Below, piece after piece: positions 21,930 to 32,508 of a stretch of DNA of 64,000 nucleotides. This stretch comes from Podospora pseudocomata (taxonomy: Eukaryota; Ascomycota; Sordariomycetes; Sordariales; Podosporaceae), in NCBI RefSeq assembly GCF_035222375.1, contig NW_026946363.1, positions 3,286,001 to 3,350,000 of the forward strand. The letters run 5' to 3'. Numbering within the stretch: position 1 is the stretch's first letter; every line of letters starts with the position of its first letter. The notes beneath the pieces were generated by a model that saw nothing but the letters and a program-made list of their open reading frames with translations, had not been told where the DNA came from and ran no database searches. The position numbers and the translations under genes are program-made.

Positions 21930-24164
21930 TTAGGCACCCCCAGTCTCGGCCAGCTTCTTCTCGGCCTCTTCAGCCCGCTTATTAGCTTCCGCAACCTGCT
22001 GCTGGAGCTGCTTGATATACTCAATCGCCATCTCTACTGTGCTCGCCTTGCTATTTGGCGCACCGCCATTCCTCTCTCTTTCCTTCTCCTTCTCCTTCTC
22101 TTTATCCTTACTCTTATTATCGCTGCTGCCTTCCCCTTCACTGTCCTTTGGTGGCTTTGGCAGCAAGGTGGCAATCTCTTGTAACGCCGAGTTGATCCGA
22201 TTCCGCCGACCTTGCTCGGCAATCTTGTGAGATGTCCGCTTGGACGTGAGATTGGTGGAGAGCTCGCTGGGGTATGACACACCGGGCACTGTGTTTCCCT
22301 CGAGGATCCGCTGGTAGTTGGATTTGCTGGCAAGAAGTTGTGACGCCGTCTCCTCAAGGTCTGCTCCGCCCGGCAGCAATGGTTTGATGTTGGGTGAAAT
22401 CGAGATCTTGGGCCTAAGAGCCGGCGAGACAGGAATCGAGCTGACACTCCCCCGCTTTTTGCTATTTCTTGGGAGGAGCTGTGGTGTCCGCTTCGCTCCA
22501 TATCCCGAACCAGGTCCCAGCTGTGGGCTTGCTGTGGCTGAGACTGTTCCCGATGGCCTTACCACAGTGGGACCCAGTGAAGGTGATGGCAAAGGTGCAA
22601 GAGATGGTGTTCCGGATGGTCCGGCATCTTGAGGGGCTTGTTTTGGTGTCGGGGTGTCGTTGGCGTGGCTGGGTGGGACATTCACGTTGGAAACGGATTC
22701 AGGCAACTCAAATAGCTCGATATTTTCGGTATCGACCACTTCATGGCTGCCAGCCCTGCTAGCTCCAGCCACGGTGATGTGGGTGCTCGGCGAGCTGAGT
22801 TTCATCAGAGATGCTGGTGTGGCAGGTGATGCCACGCCAGGCCTGGGTGGTTGAAGAGCAATGACCGGAGCTGATCCGGTATTTTGAGGTGCAATGTAAG
22901 GAGAGGGCTTCGCAGATCGTGGTTTGGGGAGCGGGGGCGGTGGCATCTCAGTCTCGATGGGTGTCGTATCATTCAAGGCTTCTGGTGATATCGAGCCATC
23001 CTCTGAATCTGTCGGCCCGGTTGTGGTCGATGAAGATGAGTTGTGCATCATGGATGTAGGCAACGGTTGATGGTCTTGACCCTGCTCTGCATTCTCCATC
23101 AAGTCACTCAGAGCTTGCGAGTTGAGGCTTGGTGTGGTTGCCAGTCGTTTCCTGAGGGGCTTCGAAATTGGCGACTGCTTCACGCCCGCCTTTGCCCTCG
23201 CCTTGGCCGCATTCTTCCTCATTTTCTTGGCCAGGTCTCCCGGTGTGCCGATCGACATGGTCCCTCCAACGGCGTCGAGATCCATATCCGTGGGCGAGCT
23301 GGTTGTCAGGGGTCCATGTCTTTGCTCAAACATGGCCAATGGGTCTGTTTGGGCGTGCAGGGCAGGTGACGTTAGTGGGCTAAAGTAGGCTCCCGGAACA
23401 GTAAATTGGGATTCGACCGAGAAGTGGGTGTCCAAAGGCGTGACGGCGGGTGAAACCAACGGGGTGAAGGACATCTGAACGCCGTCAGCAAACCTGTTGG
23501 CTGATCCGGGATACGGACTTGAACAAACATCAGACTGGTCCTTCGCTCTCTGATATCTATAGTCTACGGCCTGCTGTGGGTGCTGCTGTTGATGTGGGTG
23601 TTGTGTTCGGTGTGGGTGCGGGTGTTGCTGCTGCGGTTCTGTGGCATTCCGCTGGGCATAGAAAGGGTTGGCAGCTGGAACCATCTCCAGACTCTGTGGT
23701 GTCGGTGGAATCATGCGGTTCTGTTGCTGATGAGCGAAGAAGGCTGCGTGTTCTTCCACCTGCCGCTGCTGAGCCTGCATCTTTTGCTGTTGAAGAAAGT
23801 GAATTTGGGCGTCAATGCTGTTCACAATCGTCTCGCTTGGTGTTGGAGGCGGCATCATGGTGGTGGGTATAGACTGGTAGGGACCCCCCGTTGTTGTGAT
23901 GGCCGGCACCTGATGCTGCATCGCTGGCATCGATGGTGATAGGAGCATAGGCGCATCGCTTCCTGTCATTGGGGTGTCCAACTGCTCGCGCCCGGGAACC
24001 TGCAGCATGTGCGCGCCGGCAGAGGACTGGAAACCTTGGAAATTGTAGTCGATGCCCTCTGCCAGGTTGTTCATGTTGGTCATGTCCAGATATTGCTGAA
24101 AGTCATCTTCGGCCGTAGTGGTATGAACGCCATGGTCCCCGACAGGCCACCCAGAAGAATCCAT
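21930..24164 (-). CDS. bHLH phosphate regulator, NUC-1/Pho4-like
   Basis: Likely the transcription factor that turns on phosphorus-acquisition genes when phosphate is low, by analogy with Neurospora NUC-1 and yeast Pho4. Single exon, 744 aa from the ATG at 24164; the open frame continues upstream to 24371 but has no other ATG. The bHLH starts at about residue 641 with the basic region SHKIAEQGRRNRIN, whose H, E and R positions fit CACGTG binding. Helix 1 is ALQEIATLLPK, then an unusually long Lys/Glu-rich loop of about 35 residues, then helix 2 (TVEMAIEYIKQLQQQ) and a short coiled coil to the C-terminus. The N-terminal 600 residues are Gln-, Pro- and Ser-rich, as expected for activation and Pho80/85-type regulatory regions. 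Confidence 0.87.
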   Translation of the reverse strand: MDSSGWPVGDHGVHTTTAEDDFQQYLDMTNMNNLAEGIDYNFQGFQSSAGAHMLQVPGREQLDTPMTGSDAPMLLSPSMPAMQHQVPAITTTGGPYQSIPTTMMPPPTPSETIVNSIDAQIHFLQQQKMQAQQRQVEEHAAFFAHQQQNRMIPPTPQSLEMVPAANPFYAQRNATEPQQQHPHPHRTQHPHQQQHPQQAVDYRYQRAKDQSDVCSSPYPGSANRFADGVQMSFTPLVSPAVTPLDTHFSVESQFTVPGAYFSPLTSPALHAQTDPLAMFEQRHGPLTTSSPTDMDLDAVGGTMSIGTPGDLAKKMRKNAAKARAKAGVKQSPISKPLRKRLATTPSLNSQALSDLMENAEQGQDHQPLPTSMMHNSSSSTTTGPTDSEDGSISPEALNDTTPIETEMPPPPLPKPRSAKPSPYIAPQNTGSAPVIALQPPRPGVASPATPASLMKLSSPSTHITVAGASRAGSHEVVDTENIELFELPESVSNVNVPPSHANDTPTPKQAPQDAGPSGTPSLAPLPSPSLGPTVVRPSGTVSATASPQLGPGSGYGAKRTPQLLPRNSKKRGSVSSIPVSPALRPKISISPNIKPLLPGGADLEETASQLLASKSNYQRILEGNTVPGVSYPSELSTNLTSKRTSHKIAEQGRRNRINSALQEIATLLPKPPKDSEGEGSSDNKSKDKEKEKEKERERNGGAPNSKASTVEMAIEYIKQLQQQVAEANKRAEEAEKKLAETGGA

Positions 24165-26610
24165 TGCGGGTTGGGCTGTGTGCCACTTGTGTCTGATGAT
24201 CCGTGGGTTGTGAGACACGATCTGGCGGGCGGGATATCTCAAAAGGTCAAAAAGGTGGTTGACGGATCCGCCGCGCTTTCGTTTTTTCCAGTCTTGGCGA
24301 GTTCTATGATTCTTTCCTTGCTCCTGTGTCCCAACACGACGGACGATGCCCAACTTCTCGGTCGACTTCAAGATGGATACGACAGTGGCGTTCTACTTGC
24401 GCGCTCAAGGGAGAGTCACCGGCTCGGGTAAAACCGTTATCGTTAAACGGCCTTGAGCTTTCGGAGGGCGGGATATCTGTATCGTTCTCGGGCGAGCGGT
24501 CACGGAACGGAAAGGGCTCAATGGGCGCGCAACAGGTGTCCTCGTCGGGGTCGGTAGAGCGCAGGGCAGCACCCGTCGCGGTTGGGTTGAGCACGGCGAA
24601 GGGTCCACGAAATTTGTCTCTTGGTGTGACTGGCTGCGACCGACGTTGAACGGCAGACTTTCAGAAGGGTTGCGGCTCCGAGGTGTCCTGATAGTGGGGG
24701 GCCACAGATTGAAATGGAAACCAAGTCCGCTATGGTCAGTGCGCGCTGCCCCACGATGTTTGTCTCCCACACCTCGAACCCCCCATGTCCTCTCTCCCAC
24801 TTTCCCCCGCGCCAACCAGCCCCAAGCAGCGCTTCCGGAACGGCAGGTGTCGCGCTGAAAGCTCTGAGGGGTATTAAGTAAGGCCCCCAAATAATCATTA
24901 CCTCAACTTCCCCTCGAGAGCCTCCCGACGCCGACCACACTCACACCTGGGGCTCAACACTAAGCCGTCCTCCTATGGGGCGACAAGCCCTTGGCCATGC
25001 CCTGGAAAAATTGGTCGAGCTGATGAGGCCCATGGCAGTTTCATCGGCAAGCTACGGCAGATGATACCTCTTCCCTCGACCCGGAAAGCTTGAGCTCGAG
25101 TTGGTCAGGCACCATCTCGATAGAGAATAGTGCTAGAGCGGTGGTTGTCAGGGTCTCGAACAATTTCGTGGGGGTTAGATAGATGGGTTAGATGTATGCC
25201 CCTCTGGATCTGGTCAATACTCTACCCGTAGGTATTCCGAGGTGGCTTTCCCTCGTGATCTGCATTGTACCACATGGTTGTGTGCCTTTTCCAGACATGT
25301 GCTCGGTAAGATTAATGTAGACATGGCTGCCGTGCTCCTCGGATGTGCATGATGGTTGAATTTGAGGAAGCGAGGGTGTTCCTGGGTGATCAAAGCTCCA
25401 CCTCTTGCATGTCAACTGCAGGCGTTGAATAATGAATCCACCATCACATCGTGAAAGCCTTCAAAGAACCCCCCGCTTGACAGGTTCAAATTTGGGGGCT
25501 GGACCAGCGGGTTTGCCATTGCGGACCTTGAAAGTCAGCTTGTCATCGGAGCGCGTCTTCCGTGAGAGGTGTTGGGGTGAACAGCTTCTTCTTCTTCTTC
25601 CTTTCTGGAAACATGTTTTTCTAGATTCGTTGACCGAAGGCCCTAACCACCCTGAATGTCGCGAGTGGCGCACCCTCTAGACGTAACGAAGGTTGCATTT
25701 CCGGCCAACAACTGTGGTTGCTTTTTCAACTCCCGCTCCAATCTCGTGGGTTTAGTGCTCTGCCATGTGCCTAAGGGTTCCGGCTTCTGCCGTAGTGCGA
25801 AAACAAGCTTTTGATGACTGATGTAAACTCAGCCTGGAAATGGGATTTGCCTTGAACGCGGGTAACAGTCAAAAAGCGGAACGCGACTGGAACTTTGTTA
25901 CTAGTAAGAACTTTGGGCCTTATTACTCAGACATACAACCATGATATTTTTATGTGTTCTACTCAACGGCCAATTATAGACCAAAGAGCCCAGTCCTAAA
26001 TACAATTCCACACAATATCCAAACATCCCTCATTCCTCTCTCCTCTGCTCTCTGCCCCCTCCACCTCACCCCCATTCAAATATCCTTCCACCCATGGCTG
26101 CCATTAGCAACCGTATTGCCCATTGAGCATGTCCAACGCGATTATTGGAGAAAAAAAAGTTTTTTAACAAAGGTAGAAAACCAAGGAGCGCCACAGCCAT
26201 GACCAGATAATCCAGTGAGACTGATGAGAGGGTAATAACTTGACAAAAAAAAGAAAACACAGTGGTATCATCGGATCTTATGAAGCGAAGACGCCTCAAA
26301 AAAGACAATATTAATGACCAAACCCGGGTCGCCAAAGCAATGCTAGCAGTGCTGGGTGAAGAAAGAGAAGAGAAAAATAAACAGCCGATTGTACAGAGCG
26401 GAAGAAAAATGCCAAAACAAAATATGCACAGTGTAAGAAAAAGTAAAAAGTCCGGTGATTTTGTGAGCCCAAAAGGAGATCTAAAGGCGAGTGTCCACGG
26501 CATCCAAGACCAGTAGATGATGGAAGGAGGCATGTCGTGGGTATCAAGCGTCATAAAGATGTTTTGGTCGTGATAGGGGTCGTGGCGCGGACGCAGAAGT
26601 GTGTTGGACT
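24165..26610. other. NUC-1-like upstream region and kelch gene 3' flank
   Basis: About 2.4 kb without a supported gene. The part near 24165-24900 is GC-rich and open in several frames, probably a long leader. A CTT run lies at about 25590. The part near 26000-26600 should include the 3' UTR of the kelch-like gene; a hydrophobic open frame there is rejected below. Confidence 0.5.
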
Positions 26611-28893
26611 TTAGCCAAGGTTGAGCCAGCTCATATCATCGCGTACAGCAGATGGCTGCTTGCGCAGAGGCGCCGGCTCAGCAGGGGGCTTGGCTGCAGA
26701 AGCTGGAGCGAGAGCCGTGGCGTAGATGCCAGTGTTCGATGAGTTTTGTCGCTCCATGCCCCAAGGCCGGTTGTTGCTAACAGTAGGATCCCAGGCTTCA
26801 TGAACAGACTCTGGAATGCCGCTCGAATAGGCTGACATGGAGAGGTCGCTCACCGCGCTGATCGGACGCCCCGTCTCGATCTGAGCACTCATGCCTTCGT
26901 TGAACTTGGTGTTGTTATATGTGGCGATGGTGGGGCTGTGAGAGTTGACACGGCTGAATGATAGACGAGGCTCGTAAATCTGGAGGCGAGGCACAGTAAC
27001 GCTGTCCTGGGTCATACGGTTCTGCTGATCACTGTACTTGGAGCTCCGCTCTGAGTGTAGGGTAGTCCGCTGCGAATTGTTCTTGGTATTCGAGTTGCTG
27101 CTGCCAAAGCCGAGCATGTTAAGCGCCGAGCCTCCAGACCAGTAGCGATTCCAACCAGAGCTTCTGCGAGTGCTTTCTCGCTTATCCGTTGTGGTCAGGT
27201 TCCGTGGTCTTGGTTCAGCCGTCTCGGTAATAAATGATACGCCTTTCTCGTCCCGCATGGGCTGCGGGGATTGCGCCTCGGGAAGGATGGGCTTGCTGAT
27301 TGTGCTCTTGAACGCTCTGAAAACGCTGTCCCCAGAATCGCGCTTACTGCCGTTGCTGGACTTGCTGCCCTTGCGGCCTATGCCTGGTAGCCTTGGTTTA
27401 CTCTCACTAGCACGACCCATGAGGATGGCCATGGAAGAGAAGGAACTCTTGGAGCCTTGAGACTGGTGTCCCCGGAATACCCCAGCTGGACCCTGACCGA
27501 AGGCAAGGCTGTCCTTGGCGTAACCAATACCGTCCTTTTCGCTTGAAGACGCGCCGCTGGATCTTCTAATGTGGCCAGCCTCTGTATGAGCCTGCTGTCT
27601 TGTGCGTCTCCGCAGGCAGAAATAGATCAGACCCAAAATGAGCGCCAGTCCAAAGACAGACCCAAGCACAGCGCCGAGGATCATGTTGACATTTGAACCG
27701 GAGCCATCAGCCACAGGAGCGTCTGTTTCGGTTGGGGTTGCCGTTGCCGCAGCGGCAGCATCGCTAGTAATCGTAGCCAGCGTCGAGGATGTCGACGTGG
27801 AGAGTGTCGCGGTTGTCGAGGTAGCAGTCGTCGAAGACAGCGTAGTCGATGATTCTTCATCATCCAGAGAAAGAAGTCTGACTTGACCAAGCATTTCTGT
27901 GGCATTCTGCCAAGTATTCGTCGTCGTGTCAAACATGGCTACCGGGTCCTCACTATTACCACCGGCAATCACAACCATTCCATCAATATCCTTAGCCAGG
28001 GCGAAGTTTGTTCGCGTTGTTGTTGGGGCGAGCGATGAGTTATACGCCGGCCAGTTATTCAGTGTTAATGGCTCAGATCTCCGCCTCTGCTGCCTGGCAA
28101 CACTCCGCGCCCTTCTCCTGGCGGACCTCTTGATAACTGGTGCGGCGGCTGCTACTGGCTGTCCTGGGCCAGTGTAGAGGACAGTCCTCCTCACAATGTT
28201 CGGTGACTCGGTCATGTCGAAGGTGAGCAGGTTCTGTGACCCATCGGCGCCACCCAGAAGCACGGCCTGAACTGCTGAAGCATCTTTGAGTGGTGTTGCG
28301 AGCGTTGCCTTAGAGTCTAGCCACTTCCCCTCCTGGTTATTGAAGAGATAAACCTGTTTGTTGTCGGGATTACCACCAAGCATAACAGCTTCGTGAGTAG
28401 ACCAAGGCAACAGAATGGGCTTTACCGCTGGTGGCGCCCATGATTCGTGAGAACGAATAGTATGTGGTGCGGCTGCGCCGACGGTGAATGTCTGCGATGA
28501 TGCTTGACCCTCTGAGCCACCACCATATATCAGAATAGAGTCTGTGCTGTTGAGGTAAACAGCGCTGTGTCCTGTCCTGCCGCTAATATCGAGGGTATCC
28601 ACGGGAACGTTCTCCCATTGACCGGTTGAGAAGGTAAACTTCTGAAGCCCCAGATACTCTGGGTTGCCCCCCTTTCCTCCAACCACAAAGAACGCCGACG
28701 TCGCTGGATTTCCTGTTGTCGAACCGACACAAGCACCACCCGTGACCTTCTCGCCCTGAGGTAAAACCTCCCACTCGGCACCTGGTTCGAGCCTCAAAGA
28801 CTGAAATGCGTCGGCCGAGTATGTGTAAAGCGTGTGGTCGAAGATGACGGAACACGCGTCGTTCAAGGGTGTCTCTGGCTGAGGGAGAGACAT
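26611..28893 (-). CDS. Kelch-like single-pass membrane protein
   Basis: Function unknown. Single exon, 760 aa, ATG at 28893. The N-terminal about 340 residues show kelch-type repeats: GG pairs followed by hydrophobic strands (FFVVGGKGG, SILIYGGGS, AVMLGGN, VVIAGGN) with conserved Trp and Tyr positions. A Ser/Thr-rich, probably O-mannosylated stem (about 350-395) leads to one TM segment at about 404-426, followed by CLRRRTR as a stop-transfer. The C-terminal 330 residues are Ser-rich and disordered, presumably cytoplasmic. There is no clear N-terminal signal peptide, so insertion may rely on the single TM. Relatives in filamentous fungi are, to my memory, often mislabelled as splicing factor Clf1; nothing in this sequence (no HAT repeats) supports that name. 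Confidence 0.8.
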   Translation of the reverse strand: MSLPQPETPLNDACSVIFDHTLYTYSADAFQSLRLEPGAEWEVLPQGEKVTGGACVGSTTGNPATSAFFVVGGKGGNPEYLGLQKFTFSTGQWENVPVDTLDISGRTGHSAVYLNSTDSILIYGGGSEGQASSQTFTVGAAAPHTIRSHESWAPPAVKPILLPWSTHEAVMLGGNPDNKQVYLFNNQEGKWLDSKATLATPLKDASAVQAVLLGGADGSQNLLTFDMTESPNIVRRTVLYTGPGQPVAAAAPVIKRSARRRARSVARQQRRRSEPLTLNNWPAYNSSLAPTTTRTNFALAKDIDGMVVIAGGNSEDPVAMFDTTTNTWQNATEMLGQVRLLSLDDEESSTTLSSTTATSTTATLSTSTSSTLATITSDAAAAATATPTETDAPVADGSGSNVNMILGAVLGSVFGLALILGLIYFCLRRRTRQQAHTEAGHIRRSSGASSSEKDGIGYAKDSLAFGQGPAGVFRGHQSQGSKSSFSSMAILMGRASESKPRLPGIGRKGSKSSNGSKRDSGDSVFRAFKSTISKPILPEAQSPQPMRDEKGVSFITETAEPRPRNLTTTDKRESTRRSSGWNRYWSGGSALNMLGFGSSNSNTKNNSQRTTLHSERSSKYSDQQNRMTQDSVTVPRLQIYEPRLSFSRVNSHSPTIATYNNTKFNEGMSAQIETGRPISAVSDLSMSAYSSGIPESVHEAWDPTVSNNRPWGMERQNSSNTGIYATALAPASAAKPPAEPAPLRKQPSAVRDDMSWLNLG

Positions 28894-31800
28894 TGTGATT
28901 GTGTACCTGTCTCGTCAGTCGCGGTGATGAGCGACCTAGAGATCAATTACTTCCTCCGAGTTGACAAACGTGGAAAGGGTGGCGATGGTGTCCTCCGAGT
29001 TACAAGAACATGTCGAGTCCCGTCCTTTTTACTGTCGATTCGAAGGGTGTCGAGTCGTTGGGCAAATGTTCACTTTGGGGAGCAAGATGAAGTGGTTGCT
29101 CCCAAATCGAAAGAATATCAAAACCAAGGAGCCCCGGAGAAGGATTTGCACAGAGAGGCACGGTGTTTGATCCGGACTTTTCCTTGAGCTGCTGTGGTCA
29201 CTGTGGCACACTCTGCACAACCAGCAACACGGAGAATAAAATGATGGTGATCTGGAAAGTTGAGGGCCGGCCCTTGCTGGGGAGCAAAAGAGGATGATCA
29301 ACGGAACAAACTTGTTGCTTTGTTTCCCGACAAAACGGCGGTCGATCGTGTCGGGGAAGAAACAAACTCGTCTCCTTGGTTCCTGTCCTGAAAGGGGGCG
29401 TTCGTGTCGCAAGATGGGGAGAGGGGGGAGCGTCTGAGCGTATGTGTTGTTTCTCTCAATCAAAGCCAAGCTTTGGTGACGAGAAAAAACTGAAGTTCTG
29501 GAAAACTGTGCCGGACGAGTTTCAACTTTTCCCACTCACGATGCAATTCGCAACTCTCAAGAGGCGAGCAAAACGACAAACGACGACGACAAACACGCGA
29601 AGCGGAAAGAGGAGAGAAAGACGCGAGAAGCAAGAGACGGAGAGAGAGAGGGAGATTGGGAGACAGCCGGCCAGTGTGACCGAGACATCGGGCGAGGACC
29701 GCCAGACCGCACCACAGAGAATGAACTCGGGGAGAGTCTGACCAGGGGAATGGGAGCCGGGGGCTTGGTCGAATCAGGAACGCCAATGGAGCTGGCAGGG
29801 TGGTCCTGGACCCTCATTTGTAGCCCATCATGCGAGTGACCTCCAGTCGCATGCAACTGCAGCGGGTCAGCCATGTAGCGGGGGCTTGTGAGAGACCTTG
29901 TCCATCTTGCGCAAGGGGGAAAAGGGGCACAGGCGCAAACAGAAATTGGCCAGTGTGGTGCCTCGAGGCCTGCAAAACTCTTCCATCCCAATCTTGGTGT
30001 TGCACAAAACAGCCAATCCAACCATCCCAGACCGCGAAATTGTTTCTGATGGGGGCATTGAGGATGGGATTCACCATGGTGGAGATGGTTTAAGATGATC
30101 CACTAGCACGTGTGGTTTGGCCGTTTGTTCTCCAGTTTTGTCGAACGACCGACATCGAGAGACAGAGGGAGCAGATGTTCTGCGTTGAGTCGTTGACGGA
30201 GACTCTTCGTTCACTTGAGCTTGCCGCCTCGTGACTGATGATTGGAGAGGCGTTCGTGTTCGTCCAGTCTTTTTCCGTGTCGGCCGCTCGGCGGGGAGAT
30301 CGCTTTGGTGAACCAAGCACAAGGTGACATGGCGCTGAGGCTACCACCAAATGGCAACCCTGCACTTGAAACGCTAGCCTCCTGGCAGTTCCCCTGGCGC
30401 TAACCCCAAAATGGCTCGAGAGAAGAACGTTGAACGAACCCACCATGCGGCCCGTGGCCTGTGGCTCCTCGGTGCTCTTCAAGAAAAAAAGAAGAAATGG
30501 AGTCGGCTCGAATTGCTTGTTTGCAAAGGCTTGTCTACTATGATGTCAGTTCCATGGATATACACTACTGTAAATTTTGATCTTCCAACATGGGTTGCAA
30601 GTGCAAATCTCTAGTCCCTCTATGATCAGGACAAGTGTAGCAGTGTAGGTACCGGATAGCTGGAGTGGCTGACCGGACCTTGATAAATGACCCCTTCATC
30701 AGCAGCGGCGCGGCTCACAAACTCCAAGGCGCATTCAGGCACAGCGAGATATCGGAGGAATTTTCTCCTGAGATACACATCAACCAGCCGGTCATCATTT
30801 ATAAAAAGGAATCAGCATTTTCCACATGTTGGGATCTACGTGTAAAGATCTATATAGACAAATTTTCGGCGGCGCGCGCCTTATTATGATCTATTAATAT
30901 GCTGATCTCATCTTCCAGACCAAGATAGATGATATCAGAGCGCCTCAGCGCTCTAGTAAACCCCCCTTTCTTGAAAACCCTGTATTCTTTCCCCCTCTCA
31001 TTTCGGTCCCGTTCAGAATGTTGCCATCACACGGCATGAAGCCAGGATACCCTCAAATCGGTGTCCTTGTCCTCCATAGCCGCCTGGTGAGGCCCAAGAG
31101 ACCAGCCCCTCCAAGCATCCCCCACCCTCATCGGTGATGATGACCACGGTGAGCAGCAGCATCCGGCGGTACGGTCACGACCATGGTCCGATAGACCGAC
31201 CGCTTGAAGCGGCCACTACGGCCCTGTCAAAGATGCATAGGTTACCAGCTTCAGCCGCCTGAATGTTGCACTCTCTCCACCTCAACCTCTGCGTGTCGCC
31301 CATGCATGTCATCACACAAGCACCTTTTTCACATAGGTAGCTAAATCGCTCCTCACTCCAAGCCTCTCTACATCTCCATTCGCATCAGCAACATCACTTC
31401 ACACCCAATCAACACCCCCAAGCTTTTTGACTAGGTAAATATCAAATTCGAGTCACCACACCACCCCATCACCTGTCAAAACCGCCTTCCCCCGCCTTCC
31501 CCAATCTATACGCGCTGGAATGCACAAAAAAAACCAAAGTAGAAGCGGGAATGCAATGCACGACAAGTACCCCAAGAGATATGCAAGATCCAGCCAGATG
31601 TGTATCTTACCTTATGCATTCCTCCCGTTGGAAAAAAAAAAGGCGGCGTCAGTGGCTTGCGTATTGTTGACCAATCGACCCCTCCATTGATATGCTGCTT
31701 AAGCGCCCACGGCGTCCCTCCCTCTTGAACCACCGAGGGAAACATAATTCAACCTTTAAACCGCAGGACCCAGTAGATACTCCCCAAGACAAGTGGTTTT

Positions 31801-32508
31801 GTAATATATTATGCTCGGAAGCGCCTATGGCGACGTCACGTTCTCCTAAAAGTTTTGTCGATGAGGTGATCGCCTGGCTTAGCTTCAACATTATTCTCTG
31901 CAAGCGCCACATAGAGTCCGATGTAAAAAGCATACGCTGTGAGAGTCAAGCACACAGTTACAGTCACAGGAATCAGCCAGAAGAAGCAAGTACAAAGAAG
32001 TCGCTTTAAGCGACATATATGTGGAACTTTATTAACCCGTCTCCCCAAGTCCCATTTCCATATTCACCACCGCCCCATGAGTTGCAGTCTACAAGTTCCT
32101 CCCCGCTTTGCCCAACCAGAATGAATCGCTATGTTATACAATGACAGAAAGTTTTTTCTTGCCTGTTTCCCCCCCCCCCAAAAAAAAGTAAAAAGAAAAC
32201 ACCATGCCTGCATAAAAGCCATCCCCCGTGAACGCCGATGTCAGCTCGTAACATCCGCTGGTATCATTGTAGAAAGCACCAAAAAAGTGCCCGTTTCCCA
32301 AATCTCAAAACTCCAATCCGTGCCAAGTCGTCGTCTTCCGCCGATTGACCAAGGCATATGCATACACAAGTGCATTGTTGAACCCAGAAAGAAAAGAAAA
32401 GCCCCGACTCTGCATCCACCTCATTTTCCCTCCTCTTTGTTCCTATGTTGCCTGTCATTCTCAACCGTAGCCTGGTTAATGGATTGAAACCATCATCGCG
32501 GGTGCCAT
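28894..32508. other. Long gene-free interval
   Basis: About 3.6 kb. It contains the promoter of the kelch-like gene on its left and the 3' flank of Mex67 on its right. Short ORFs are scattered on both strands with no recognisable domain and no tRNA-like fold that I could find. A segment around 30780-30930 is AT-rich. Confidence 0.5.

Noticed and set aside
24165-24371. N-terminal extension of the NUC-1-like protein
   Set aside because: The frame is open to 24371 but starts with TTG and has no ATG before 24164.
25450-25520. GGTTCAAAT motif resembling a tRNA T-arm
   Set aside because: The flanking bases do not form a T-stem, and no acceptor or anticodon stem could be drawn.
26066-26554. Hydrophobic 162-residue open frame on the minus strand
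   Set aside because: It lies directly downstream of the kelch-like stop codon, is T-rich on that strand, and has no domain-like pattern. It reads as 3' UTR.
26611-28893. Naming the kelch-like protein as splicing factor Clf1
   Set aside because: Clf1 is built of HAT/TPR-like repeats. This protein has kelch-type strands, a Ser/Thr stem and a TM segment.
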